Source of the DNA: Gelidibacter salicanalis
GTDB lineage: Bacteria > Bacteroidota > Bacteroidia > Flavobacteriales > Flavobacteriaceae
Length of the DNA stretch: 64,000 bases
Assembly (NCBI RefSeq): GCF_016469035.1
Contig: NZ_JAEHJZ010000008.1
Location: 98,502 to 162,501, forward strand
Direction of reading: 5' to 3'
Shown in pieces: positions 55,229-63,575 of the stretch. Under the pieces are notes generated by a model. That model worked only from the letters and a program-made list of their open reading frames with translations. It did not search any database and was not told the origin of the DNA. How positions within the stretch are numbered: the first letter of the stretch is position 1; the number at the start of each line of letters is the position of its first letter. The translations under genes and the position numbers were made by a program.

Positions 55229-57973
55229 ATGACTAATAAAAATTTGACATCTGATAAAGGTTCTATTTGGAGAAAATGGGATTTACACCTTCATACACCT
55301 AATACAAAGTTAAGCGATAACTTTAATAAAGTTGGAGAAGATGACATTTGGAAAACCTATTGTGATAAAATTGAAAATTCGGATGTGGCAGCATTTGGAA
55401 TAACTGACTATTTTTCTTGTGAGAACTATTTTATCTTTTTGGAAGAATTCAAAAAATATTATCCTGATTCTACAAAGGTATTTTTTCCAAACATTGAGTT
55501 TAGACTTGATATATCCGTAAATCAACAAGCGGAAGAAATAAACATTCATATTATCTTTTCCAACGAGTTGTCAAAAACTGTGATAGATGATTTTCTTTCA
55601 AGTTTGAAAACAAATCATTCCAATGCTGGAGGAACAAAAATATCTTGTAGAAATTTACAACCCGAACAATTTGTAAGTGCTACCGTCAACCACAATAATT
55701 TAATAAGTTGCCTTAAAGAAAATTTTGGCAAAGAAAAACCATATTTAATAATTGCAGCGGCAAATAACGCAGGATTAAGACCTGTGAGCAATTCACCTAG
55801 GAAACTAGCAATAACTGATGAGATAGATAAAATCTGTGACGGATTTTTTGGTGGCAGACAAAATGTAAAATATTATCTCAAAACAGATAGATATGAGACT
55901 GATGAAATAGCTAAATCTTGTCCTGTTGTTTGTGGTTGTGACGCTCATTCATTTGAAGACATTGATAATCATTTAGGTAAATTTGTAACTCGACAAAATC
56001 CAGACGGAAAAAATGAAATTTACAAAGATGTAACTTGGATAAAAGCTGATTTAACTTTTGAAGGTTTAAAGCAGATTAAATATGAACCAATACACAGAGT
56101 ATTAATTGCAGAACACGAGCCGAGAAAACCTGTTAGAAGAATCGAAAGTATAAAGTTCAACTTCCCTGCGAGTACTTTTATTCAAAGAAAAAATTCAAAT
56201 GAACAACAAGATTTTTGTTTAAAAAACTTAAAGCAACCAATCTTTTTTAGTGATTATTTCACGTGTATTATTGGTGGTCGAGGAACAGGAAAAAGTACGA
56301 TAATCAACATTTTAGCCGAAAAATTAAATGAAAACACAGACTTTTTCAATCGTTCAGATCTGAAAATAAATGGCTTAAGTTATGACATTGAGAACGATTT
56401 GGATAACTACATTGAAATCGTTGGAACTAACGAAGTAGAATTCGTTAGTCAAGGTAAAATAGAGAAATTAGCAGAAGCCAACGAACTAACAAAACTGATT
56501 TTCGAAGAAAGGATAAAGGAGATTGAAAGTGAGTTCATTCAAATTGAATCTGATTATGAAAACATCAATTCTAAAATTGATGAAAATATTGCCATACTAT
56601 TCAAGTTAATTTCAAACTCAAGAACAAAAAAAGAGAAAACGAAAGAAAAATTAACAATTCAAAAAATTATTGATTCCATAAATGATGCAAGATATATTGC
56701 AATCACTAGTAGAATTAAAACTCTGAAACAGGAATTAACAACAATTGAAAACAGCAAAAGGAATTATAAACTTCTTCTTGACGAATTACGTGTATTAGCT
56801 CAAAATTATCAGCAGTCAGAAACCGCAAATGAAATTGATGTTAGAACACAAGAAATAATATCTACAATAATTGGAATTGATGAAATAAATAAAACAGAAG
56901 AGCAAATTAATGTTGTCTTAAAAGAATTTGCAACAGTTAATTCTAGAATAGACGAGATTAATGCAAACTTAATTTTAGAATCTCAAAATCTTAGAGCGTT
57001 CTTTCTAGAAAAAGGAACAAATGAAGAAACAATCAAAGATTCTCAAAAAGCTTCAGAAACACTTTCTAAAATAACTTCGGATATAGAGAACTTGGAAATT
57101 CAAGACAATCGCTATCGTGCTAGCTATCAAGAAAACACGGAAATCATAAATAATGTTTCCAATCTCTACGATAGAAACAACACTCTAATTAGCTCAAATC
57201 TTTCCGAGATAAATAACAAACTTAAAATTAATGATGAAAATGTTTTAGATATTAATTTCACTTATGAGTTTGACAATGAGTCTTACAAAAATGAACTTTT
57301 CAGAGAGTTTTACAACACCTTCAGTGCTTATCATATTTCAGGAACTTCGGATTCTAGGGTCAAGGAAGCACTATTTCTAATTGAACCAGATTTGGAACTT
57401 TTAAATGTTAACTATGCTAATTTTATTGAACGCCTAAACAACATACTGATAGAGAATAATTACCGAAAAGAAAATAACTATGTAAAAATTGTAACTGACA
57501 TTTTCTCAAGTAAAGGTAATTATCTTATTTACTTAAATCTCTTAAAAAAACACAGATATAACTTATCTAAATATATCAAAATTAACGGGTTTTACGGAAG
57601 TAGAGAACTTGAATCTTGTTCATTTGGCCAACGTTGTACTGCTGTAATCGTAACCCTTTTAATGACAGGTGTTAAACCATTAATAATAGATGAACCCGAA
57701 GCACACCTGGACAACAAACTTGTAGCTGATTATCTGGTAGGTTTAGTAAAAGAAAAGCAATTCGACAGACAAATAATTTTTGCGAGTCATAATTCAAATT
57801 TCGTTATAAATGGAGATTCAGCCCTAATACATATTCTTGAAATACCAAACAATAATGTTTACACTCATAAAACTTCAACTACAATCGAAAATACTGAAAA
57901 TCGAGAAAAATTATTAAAACTTGAAGGTGGTAGAGAAGCTTTTTTAAATAGAGAAAATAAATATGGAATATAA
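55229..57973 (+). CDS. trlF: TrlF-type PHP-domain/AAA ATPase, cassette 1
   Basis: 914 residues. An N-terminal PHP metallo-hydrolase-like domain (WDLHLHTPN with H20/H22, FGITDYFS, VVCGCDAHSFEDI) is followed by an ABC/SMC-type ATPase: Walker A GGRGTGKST (K355), a coiled-coil middle (about 420-690), signature-like SFGQRCTAVIV, Walker B PLIIDEPEAHLD (D821), and H-loop FASHNSNF. TrlF-like proteins are found in defence islands; activity is not established. It lies alone between two boundary sites and is the cargo of cassette 1. Confidence 0.85.
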   Translation: MTNKNLTSDKGSIWRKWDLHLHTPNTKLSDNFNKVGEDDIWKTYCDKIENSDVAAFGITDYFSCENYFIFLEEFKKYYPDSTKVFFPNIEFRLDISVNQQAEEINIHIIFSNELSKTVIDDFLSSLKTNHSNAGGTKISCRNLQPEQFVSATVNHNNLISCLKENFGKEKPYLIIAAANNAGLRPVSNSPRKLAITDEIDKICDGFFGGRQNVKYYLKTDRYETDEIAKSCPVVCGCDAHSFEDIDNHLGKFVTRQNPDGKNEIYKDVTWIKADLTFEGLKQIKYEPIHRVLIAEHEPRKPVRRIESIKFNFPASTFIQRKNSNEQQDFCLKNLKQPIFFSDYFTCIIGGRGTGKSTIINILAEKLNENTDFFNRSDLKINGLSYDIENDLDNYIEIVGTNEVEFVSQGKIEKLAEANELTKLIFEERIKEIESEFIQIESDYENINSKIDENIAILFKLISNSRTKKEKTKEKLTIQKIIDSINDARYIAITSRIKTLKQELTTIENSKRNYKLLLDELRVLAQNYQQSETANEIDVRTQEIISTIIGIDEINKTEEQINVVLKEFATVNSRIDEINANLILESQNLRAFFLEKGTNEETIKDSQKASETLSKITSDIENLEIQDNRYRASYQENTEIINNVSNLYDRNNTLISSNLSEINNKLKINDENVLDINFTYEFDNESYKNELFREFYNTFSAYHISGTSDSRVKEALFLIEPDLELLNVNYANFIERLNNILIENNYRKENNYVKIVTDIFSSKGNYLIYLNLLKKHRYNLSKYIKINGFYGSRELESCSFGQRCTAVIVTLLMTGVKPLIIDEPEAHLDNKLVADYLVGLVKEKQFDRQIIFASHNSNFVINGDSALIHILEIPNNNVYTHKTSTTIENTENREKLLKLEGGREAFLNRENKYGI

Positions 57974-57975
57974 AA

Positions 57976-58112
57976 CACTGGGTACAACACGAGTATAAAC
58001 GCAATAGCGGATTAGTGCTTAAACCAAAAGTAATTTTATAGATTTAAGCCCAGTTATAAACCGAATGATAAGTGCGCAAATCCCGCTACTGCGCTTATAC
58101 CAAACGTTAGGC
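57976..58112 (+). other. attC-like site 1 (long stem-loop)
   Basis: R''-type box GGTACAAC (57981-57988) and R'-type box GTTAGGC (58106-58112, fits GTTRRRY) flank a long imperfect inverted repeat: about 57993-58018 pairs with 58075-58100 (GTATAAACGCAATAGCGG against GTATAAGCGCAGTAGCGG on the other strand) with one unpaired base. Unpaired spacers of 4-5 nt separate stem and boxes, as the unpaired central spacer does in integron attC sites. Total about 135 bp, near the size of Vibrio cholerae repeats. Confidence 0.7.
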
Positions 58113-58154
58113 ATAATTAAAAAAACGCGAAATACAATTAAATCAAGATTAATT

Positions 58155-58541
58155 ATGATAAAAAAAATAGTCTTTACAATAATATTTATTATCACTTTGA
58201 GCAGTTGCGAAAATAAAGTTTATTATCCATCTGAATTTTTCCTTATTAATCAATGTGATTATACTATCAAAGTTAACAGTTCAGCACTTGTTAGATATTC
58301 GGATGGAAATCGCGAGGAAAGCATTAGCGATTTAGTCTTATCTGGAGACACTCTTTCTTTGCGTAGAATAAAGGTAACTGATAGCGTAAATATAACTGAT
58401 GTATTTACAAAAATCGAAATATATAAAGAATCAAAATTGTCAAATGTTAATATAATGAATATAGAAAAATGGAATCGGAATAAAACTTCTGAAAAAAAAT
58501 TAGAATTTATTTTTGAAGTTAAACCGAATTCATTTGAATAA
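58155..58541 (+). CDS. Small lipoprotein of unknown function, cassette 2
   Basis: 128 residues from MIKKIVFTIIFIITLSSC, a lipoprotein signal with Cys18. The mature part is beta-rich with no recognised domain (YYPSEFFLINQCDYTIKVNS, LIFEVKP-like end). ATG 58155 was chosen because the signal peptide starts there. It starts 49 bp after the cassette boundary and is the only gene of cassette 2. Confidence 0.7.
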   Translation: MIKKIVFTIIFIITLSSCENKVYYPSEFFLINQCDYTIKVNSSALVRYSDGNREESISDLVLSGDTLSLRRIKVTDSVNITDVFTKIEIYKESKLSNVNIMNIEKWNRNKTSEKKLEFIFEVKPNSFE

Positions 58542-58546
58542 AAACT

Positions 58547-58605
58547 ATGCCTAATAACTAAGGATTCGGCTCGCCGATAGGCCAGAGCTGAATCCTGTGT
58601 TGACG
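58547..58605 (+). other. attC-like site 2 (compact)
   Basis: R'' box ATGCCTAATAAC (58547-58558; the reverse complement of the cassette start GTTAGGCAT is ATGCCTAAC). Stem AGGATTCGGCTC (58561-58572) / GAGCTGAATCCT (58585-58596), 11 of 12 paired plus one G.T. R' box GTTGACG (58599-58605). Only two bases separate boxes and stem. The total of 59 bp equals the short attC sites of mobile integrons. Confidence 0.7.
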
Positions 58606-58824
58606 AATCCGGTTGATTTGCCGTCTTATGGGTAAAACGTTAAGTTAAGGGAAGGATATTTGGAGGTTACGCTGGTATTTGTGTAGTCAAGAAGTATAGA
58701 AGTCGATTATTTTATAACATTCACCTTGGCTTTTTAGTGGTTTCAATTTACGATCTCTGGTTATTATCGTTTAATTTTTAAAGTCAAGGCATAGCGCAGC
58801 CCGTCCGCATATGCAGAATAATTT

Positions 58825-59964
58825 TTAGCTGCTCTTATTCAATTTTCTATCTTTTAGTAAAACGCGCCAATTCTCGGGAGGCCCACGGTCATTGAACAAT
58901 AGTATTGTATGCAGTCTTCCCTTTTTACAGAGAGGACACCGGCGGTGCAAAAGCGGCTCTTTTGTTCTGACAGGTTCCACCTTTACCGTAGCCAGTTCTA
59001 CCTGTAGTTTTGGCAACTTCTCCTTTTTCCAGCTGCTGCTCAAAATACCATAATGCCGTATCCTGGTAAATCCCTTGGGTAAAACATGCAGGGCAAAGCG
59101 CCTGATAAACTCCTGGCTTGACAAGATCAAAGGGACTTTCTTTCCTGCACGACGGTAATCTTTGGCGGTAAAGCTCACACTTCTGCTTTTACGATCTACA
59201 TCTGTGATCCGATGGTTGCTGATCGCTATTTTATGGGTATATCTGCCCAGGTATTCAATTACATATTTTGGGCTTCTAAAAGGTTGTTTGGCATAGACCA
59301 CCCATTTTTTACCGAACACTTCATTGTAAATTTTCTGAGGGATCTTTAAGTCACTTTTTCTAAGCTCTGCGATATATTTTGCCCTAAACACTTGACTCAT
59401 GGATTTTACATTGAACAAGTAGTTGCCATTGTTTTTTGCCTTTTTCCATTGTCCTGATTTGCTCAAACCACCGCCCGGGACAATGCAGTGCAAGTGCGGG
59501 TGTAAACTCATATTTTGACCCCAAGTATGGAGCACTGCAATCATCCCCATTCTCCCACCAAGGTGCTTGGGATTGTCACCAAACTGCTGTAAGGTCTGCC
59601 AGGCAGCTCTGAACAGACTGCCGTACACTATTTTGCCGTGGCTCAATGCATAACTGTTAAACTCGCTTGGAAGGGTAAACACCACATGAAAATAGGGAAC
59701 GTTCAAGAGTTCGCCTTCCCTTGCCCTGATCCACTCTTCGCGTTTGTGTCCCTGACAGGTCGGGCAATGCCTATTTCTGCAACTATTGTAACTGATGTGA
59801 AGTCCGTGGCAACAATCGCATTTATCAATATGTCCGCCCATAGCTTTGGTGCGGCACCTTCTTATGGCATGCAAGGCTCGGTAGTGCCATGAGGTCAGGC
59901 CCAAGTTTTTGAGCTGTAGCTGTTCCATTTCTAAAATGTCAGCCACCGTATGTTTGGGGCGCAT
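58825..59964 (-). CDS. IS91-family transposase
   Basis: 379 residues. N-terminal zinc finger (CDCCHGLHISYNSCRNRHCP, then TCQGHKREEWI), the HUH motif SLHPHLHCIVPGGG with two metal-binding His, and the catalytic Tyr segment YVIEYLGRYTHKIAISNHRI. A second C-terminal Cys pair CPLC is present near residue 350. It acts as a single-strand, rolling-circle-type transposase. Its start touches the stop of the upstream recombinase gene. Confidence 0.92.
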   Translation of the reverse strand: MRPKHTVADILEMEQLQLKNLGLTSWHYRALHAIRRCRTKAMGGHIDKCDCCHGLHISYNSCRNRHCPTCQGHKREEWIRAREGELLNVPYFHVVFTLPSEFNSYALSHGKIVYGSLFRAAWQTLQQFGDNPKHLGGRMGMIAVLHTWGQNMSLHPHLHCIVPGGGLSKSGQWKKAKNNGNYLFNVKSMSQVFRAKYIAELRKSDLKIPQKIYNEVFGKKWVVYAKQPFRSPKYVIEYLGRYTHKIAISNHRITDVDRKSRSVSFTAKDYRRAGKKVPLILSSQEFIRRFALHVLPKGFTRIRHYGILSSSWKKEKLPKLQVELATVKVEPVRTKEPLLHRRCPLCKKGRLHTILLFNDRGPPENWRVLLKDRKLNKSS

Positions 59965-60791
59965 CAGTCGTAGAGCTTGTCCAGTGGAGAGAACTTCGAA
60001 CCACTGGGCAGATTGGCCACATGCAGATAGGTCAGGGTCATCTCGATATGCGCATGGCCCAAAAGTTCTTTTAGGCTGACAATGTCAACACCATATTCCA
60101 ACAGATGCGTGGCAAAGGTGTGCCGCAAGGTGTGGGCGGTTATCTTTTTGGAACTGCCTATTTTGCTTCGGTTCTCCTTGATGACCCATCGGATCCCATT
60201 GGTGGTCAACCCCCGAGCTACTCCATCTTTGGTGACCTGACTGTTGAAAAGATAGGTCTGGGGATTTTCCGTTCTGATATATTTCTTCAGTCCCCTGACC
60301 AGATATGTACTTAAAGGAACGTAGCGGTCGATCTTCCCTTTTTTCTTGGGGATAAAGACCGTTCTGCGATCAAAGTCGATGTCCGCCAGTTTGAGGTTGC
60401 AAAGTTCGTAGCTCCTAAGTCCGCAGCCATAGAGCATCCCGATGATCAGACGGTGCTTTAGGTATTTGGGCGCTTTTAAAAGGCGCTTTACCTCGTCTTT
60501 GTTCAATACGACGGGCAGTTTCAAATCCCGTTTGATCTGGGGCAAAGCTACCCGCTTGGCCTCCATGCCCATGACTTTGTAGGCGGCCCTGAGTCCGAAA
60601 ATGGTGTGTTTAAAGAAACTTTCAGATGGGGTTTTGTGGAGTTTTTGGCAGTAATAAAGGTAAGACTGAATGTTTTCCACCGAAAGCGTTTCTGGGCTCT
60701 GTTTATAATGCAGGGCAAGATGTGCTAGGCATCGAAGGTAATTGTTTAAGGTGCTTTTGGCTTTGCCATTGATAGAAAAGCTCTGCTCCAA
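59964..60791 (-). CDS. Tyrosine recombinase partner of the IS91-type transposase
   Basis: 275 residues. Core-binding domain (KSTLNNYLRCLAHLALHYKQ) and catalytic domain: Arg in YGCGLRSYELCNL, Lys in KKKGKIDRY, HTLRHTFATHLL, LGHAHIEMTLTYLHV. The C-terminal SGSKFSPLDKLYD is like the SPLDSLY end of the recombinase at 53995, so the two belong to one branch. It overlaps the transposase start by one base. Confidence 0.87.
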   Translation of the reverse strand: MEQSFSINGKAKSTLNNYLRCLAHLALHYKQSPETLSVENIQSYLYYCQKLHKTPSESFFKHTIFGLRAAYKVMGMEAKRVALPQIKRDLKLPVVLNKDEVKRLLKAPKYLKHRLIIGMLYGCGLRSYELCNLKLADIDFDRRTVFIPKKKGKIDRYVPLSTYLVRGLKKYIRTENPQTYLFNSQVTKDGVARGLTTNGIRWVIKENRSKIGSSKKITAHTLRHTFATHLLEYGVDIVSLKELLGHAHIEMTLTYLHVANLPSGSKFSPLDKLYD

Positions 60792-60968
60792 TTTGTTCTG
60801 GAGTGTGCTGAAACCTGCTACTTCCTCAAAAGCGCGTTCAGCAATGGTTTTACTTTTTTTTAAACATGATATTAGATTTAATATTTAGCTACAAATTAAT
60901 AAATCTATTACATTTACAAAAACAACATCCGATCTGAAAGGTGCAGGAGGGCTTCCGACCGGTAGGGA

Positions 60969-60981
60969 GGATTCGTTCAAC
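60969..60981 (+). other. 3' boundary box of cassette 3 (R'' of attC-like site 3)
   Basis: GGATTCGTTCAAC. Its reverse complement, GTTGAACGAATCC, matches the start of the same cassette (GTTGACGAATCC at 58599-58610) with a single inserted base. The rest of the expected attC stem is absent; a group II intron begins 4 bases later. Confidence 0.6.
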
Positions 60982-60984
60982 ACC

Positions 60985-61752
60985 GTGTAAAAATAATTGC
61001 TTGGTTCTCGCCTACTTGGAAATTCCTGCGGAATTTCCACAGGCTTGGTCAATGTTTAGTATTTTAGGTGCTTGCCACCGCAACTATTCTTAGTGTGCCA
61101 AGAAGCAGCCACGGCAATAAACTGGCTGCATGCTGTAATTGAGATGATGGTAGGCCCATCAGGGTCGTTGTATAGGCGATGGCTCTAAACCACCTAAAGG
61201 TGCTGTTGTAAAGAGCAATGGTGCTGAGCGTTTAGGAGAATCCAATCCATGAGGTTGGCAGGTAGGGATAAAGGAGTTGAACGAAAGTGAACCACTGAAG
61301 AGGTGTCGAGAAGTTGCTACCCCCAGTCAAAAGCTACGAAGTATGATACGGAGTGAAAAGTAATGTTAGCAATAGCATTAATTACAGAGAGTGCCTATTT
61401 ATTTTCTGTAAGGCTGGCGTCATTCAGGTGGCAAGAACTTTATTCGGGCTTAGTTACGGAACTTGGGAACCTGGTTATAAATGCAAAGGGAAATACACAA
61501 TAGGCACAACCTAGAGGTAGAATACCAATGTTGTAATTAGGGGCGGACTCATTCGTAGTAGTATTGATCCCGATAGCTATCGGGACTGTAATGGAAATGG
61601 AGCAAAGGGATGAGCTAATTTGATGTACAGCCTGCCAACTTGAAAAAGGATGAGCTATTTTTGTACACCACTTTAGAAGAGCCGTATGATGGGAGACTAT
61701 CACGTACGGTTCTGTGAGAGGCTCGGGGTGAAACTCCCCTTGTCTACTCGAC
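60985..61752 (+). mobile_element. ORF-less group II intron
   Basis: It starts GTGTAAAAATAATTGC and shares the 5' domain with the second intron at 63576 (CTCGCCTACTTGGAAA, a CCTGCGGA hairpin, GTAAAGAGC, TGAGCGTT). The 3' end holds domain V (about 61678-61712: GAGCCGTATGATGGGAG to CACGTACGGTTC, with the AGC triad) and domain VI ending ACTCGAC. Length is about 768 nt; the reverse transcriptase/maturase ORF is missing from domain IV, so it needs a maturase in trans. A perfect palindrome TCCCGATAGCTATCGGGA lies at about 61568. The 3' exon is ACCAAACGTTAGCC. Confidence 0.8.
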
Positions 61753-61769
61753 ACCAAACGTTAGCCTTC
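61753..61769 (+). other. 5' boundary of cassette 4 (R' of attC-like site 3)
   Basis: ACCAAACGTTAGCCTTC. It shares ACCAAACGTTAG with the R' end of attC-like site 1 (58099-58110). The box GTTAGCC fits GTTRRRY, and GTTAGCCTTC is the approximate reverse complement of GAAAGGCTACAA at the end of the same cassette (63563). Confidence 0.65.
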
Positions 61770-61809
61770 ATTAAAGAAAACGAGCAAACAGTAACACAAA
61801 AGAGAAATA

Positions 61810-63561
61810 ATGTCATATTTAGGAATATCAATAAAAGAAGCGATAAATAATGCAAATAATGGAACAAATGGTTGGTTTCTTCCTGCCATACAAAGACCTT
61901 ATGTTTGGGGTAGCAGATATGAAAATGAAATATACATCTGCAAATTATTTGACTCAATTTTAAAAGGTTATCCAATAGGTGGACTTATTGTTTGGAACAC
62001 AGATGAAGAAATACCTTACAGGGAATTTATCTCGGACTATATGCCTGATGAAATCCCGAAATTAGTTGATAAAGGTTTGCACAAACGACCTGATAAATGG
62101 CTCATCTATGATGGACAACAGCGAATTCAAACTCTCTATAGTTGTTTAAAATATACATTTCACGGTAAAATTCTTGTTTACGATTTGCTATTTGATTTAA
62201 ATAATGGAAACGACCCCGAAGAAATTGGTTTTTCATTTGTAGCAAAGAATTCAGACCTTGAATGGAATTTCATCAGAATGAACGAATTATTTTCAAAACA
62301 ACCTGATGAAGAAAAACGCACATATCGAAAATCAATACTTAAATTGAATGAAAACATAAATGATAAAGAGGAAGAGTTAATTGAAAATAACATTGATATT
62401 CTTTGGGATATTTTTGTTAAAACAGATACCAAATCACTTGCTTATTTTCCAATTAAAACTGCTGATGAAAAAGTCGTAAACGAAATTTTTGAAAGGCTAA
62501 ATACTGGTGGAATGGCTCTCTCATTAGCAGACATATTGTTTTCTAAAATTAAGTCTGAACATTATGACTTTGAAGAAAAACTTCAAGGTTGTTCAAAAGA
62601 AATATATAATTCAACTGGAAAGGGTTATTTGTTTAATGCGTACAATATTCTTCAACTAATTTACTTGTTGGTAAAAAAAGGTGTGAGAATTGACCCCAAG
62701 AAAGTTAAACCAAATGAAATTAATATTTTTAAATCGACTTGGGATAAATTAGAAGCCCCATTGCAATCTTTTTTTACAGATTATTTGTGGGGACAGTTCA
62801 AAATAAACAATAACTCAATTATTCCAAGGAATTTGGCATTACTACCAATAATGGTTTATTTCTATGAAATATATAGTAAAGGTTATAAGTTTAAGAATAT
62901 TTCAGGACAGAATCTGAAAAGTATTAATACATATTTTATAAAATCTCAAATCAACGACTGGAATCTGCAAAGTTATATTGATAACTTTAGTAAGCTAATT
63001 GCTGATAAATCAAAACAAACAGATAAACTATTCGATTTTCCCATACAAGAGATTGAATCTTTTATATCTGAAAAGAAAAAACGGAATACCGAAATTTATG
63101 AAGACACTTTTACTGGATACAATTGGTTTGTTTTAAAAATACTGACACCTGAACGAATTTATCAATTTGAACCAGATATTAAAGGGCGTTTTAATCCTGA
63201 AATTGACCACTTATTCCCAAGAAAATTAAAAAACAGAAATCTTGATTATGATAATACTGTTGATATAGTTTGGAATATGCAACCGACCAAAGGAGAAATA
63301 AATGGTTTTAAAACCAACATACATCCAAAATTATTCTTTACGGATAAGGCTAAAAATGGGAAAGGGGAAATTATAGTTGGTAGTAAATATGTTAATGAAT
63401 ATGATTTTTTGTTTCCAACTAACAGTAACAATCAAATTGACTTTGATGACAGCATTTGGGAAAGACCAATTGAGTTTATTGAAAAACGAAAAGAAAAAAT
63501 GATTGATTATTTACAAGCTAAATATGACATAACATTTAAAGTTGACCAAAAAAATGAATAA
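61810..63561 (+). CDS. DUF262 plus HNH/DUF1524 GmrSD-like protein, cassette 4
   Basis: 583 residues. N-terminal DUF262 domain with IQRPYVWG (about 28-35) and the IYDGQQRIQTLYS motif (D101-R105), as in GmrS-type ParB-like nucleotidases. The C-terminal part carries a DUF1524-like HNH nuclease motif, PEIDHLFPRKL (H467) with WNMQPTKGEIN. GmrSD-type proteins are type IV restriction enzymes that cut modified phage DNA. It starts 50 bp after the cassette boundary and stops 2 bp before the 3' boundary box. Substrate modification unknown. Confidence 0.85.
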   Translation: MSYLGISIKEAINNANNGTNGWFLPAIQRPYVWGSRYENEIYICKLFDSILKGYPIGGLIVWNTDEEIPYREFISDYMPDEIPKLVDKGLHKRPDKWLIYDGQQRIQTLYSCLKYTFHGKILVYDLLFDLNNGNDPEEIGFSFVAKNSDLEWNFIRMNELFSKQPDEEKRTYRKSILKLNENINDKEEELIENNIDILWDIFVKTDTKSLAYFPIKTADEKVVNEIFERLNTGGMALSLADILFSKIKSEHYDFEEKLQGCSKEIYNSTGKGYLFNAYNILQLIYLLVKKGVRIDPKKVKPNEINIFKSTWDKLEAPLQSFFTDYLWGQFKINNNSIIPRNLALLPIMVYFYEIYSKGYKFKNISGQNLKSINTYFIKSQINDWNLQSYIDNFSKLIADKSKQTDKLFDFPIQEIESFISEKKKRNTEIYEDTFTGYNWFVLKILTPERIYQFEPDIKGRFNPEIDHLFPRKLKNRNLDYDNTVDIVWNMQPTKGEINGFKTNIHPKLFFTDKAKNGKGEIIVGSKYVNEYDFLFPTNSNNQIDFDDSIWERPIEFIEKRKEKMIDYLQAKYDITFKVDQKNE

Positions 63562-63562
63562 C

Positions 63563-63575
63563 GAAAGGCTACAAT
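63563..63575 (+). other. 3' boundary box of cassette 4 (R'' of attC-like site 4)
   Basis: GAAAGGCTACAAT; GAAGGCTAAC would be the exact complement of the cassette start, so it matches with two small indels. A group II intron begins immediately after it, as at site 3. Confidence 0.5.

Larger units (their letters stand above)
58606..60968. mobile_element. IS91-type unit with partner tyrosine recombinase, inside cassette 3
   Basis: A transposase of the HUH/Y2 type and a tyrosine recombinase gene lie head to tail on the - strand. Exact IS ends were not identified; the coordinates given are those of the cassette interior. Between the boundary at 58599 and the transposase stop are about 220 bp without a gene. 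This class of IS91-like unit with an adjacent integrase is known from Bacteroidota. Confidence 0.6.

Noticed and set aside
57974-58112. Ordinary rho-independent terminator after TrlF
   Set aside because: Stem is far too long, has no T-tract, and ends in boxes that pair with the cassette start 2.9 kb upstream.
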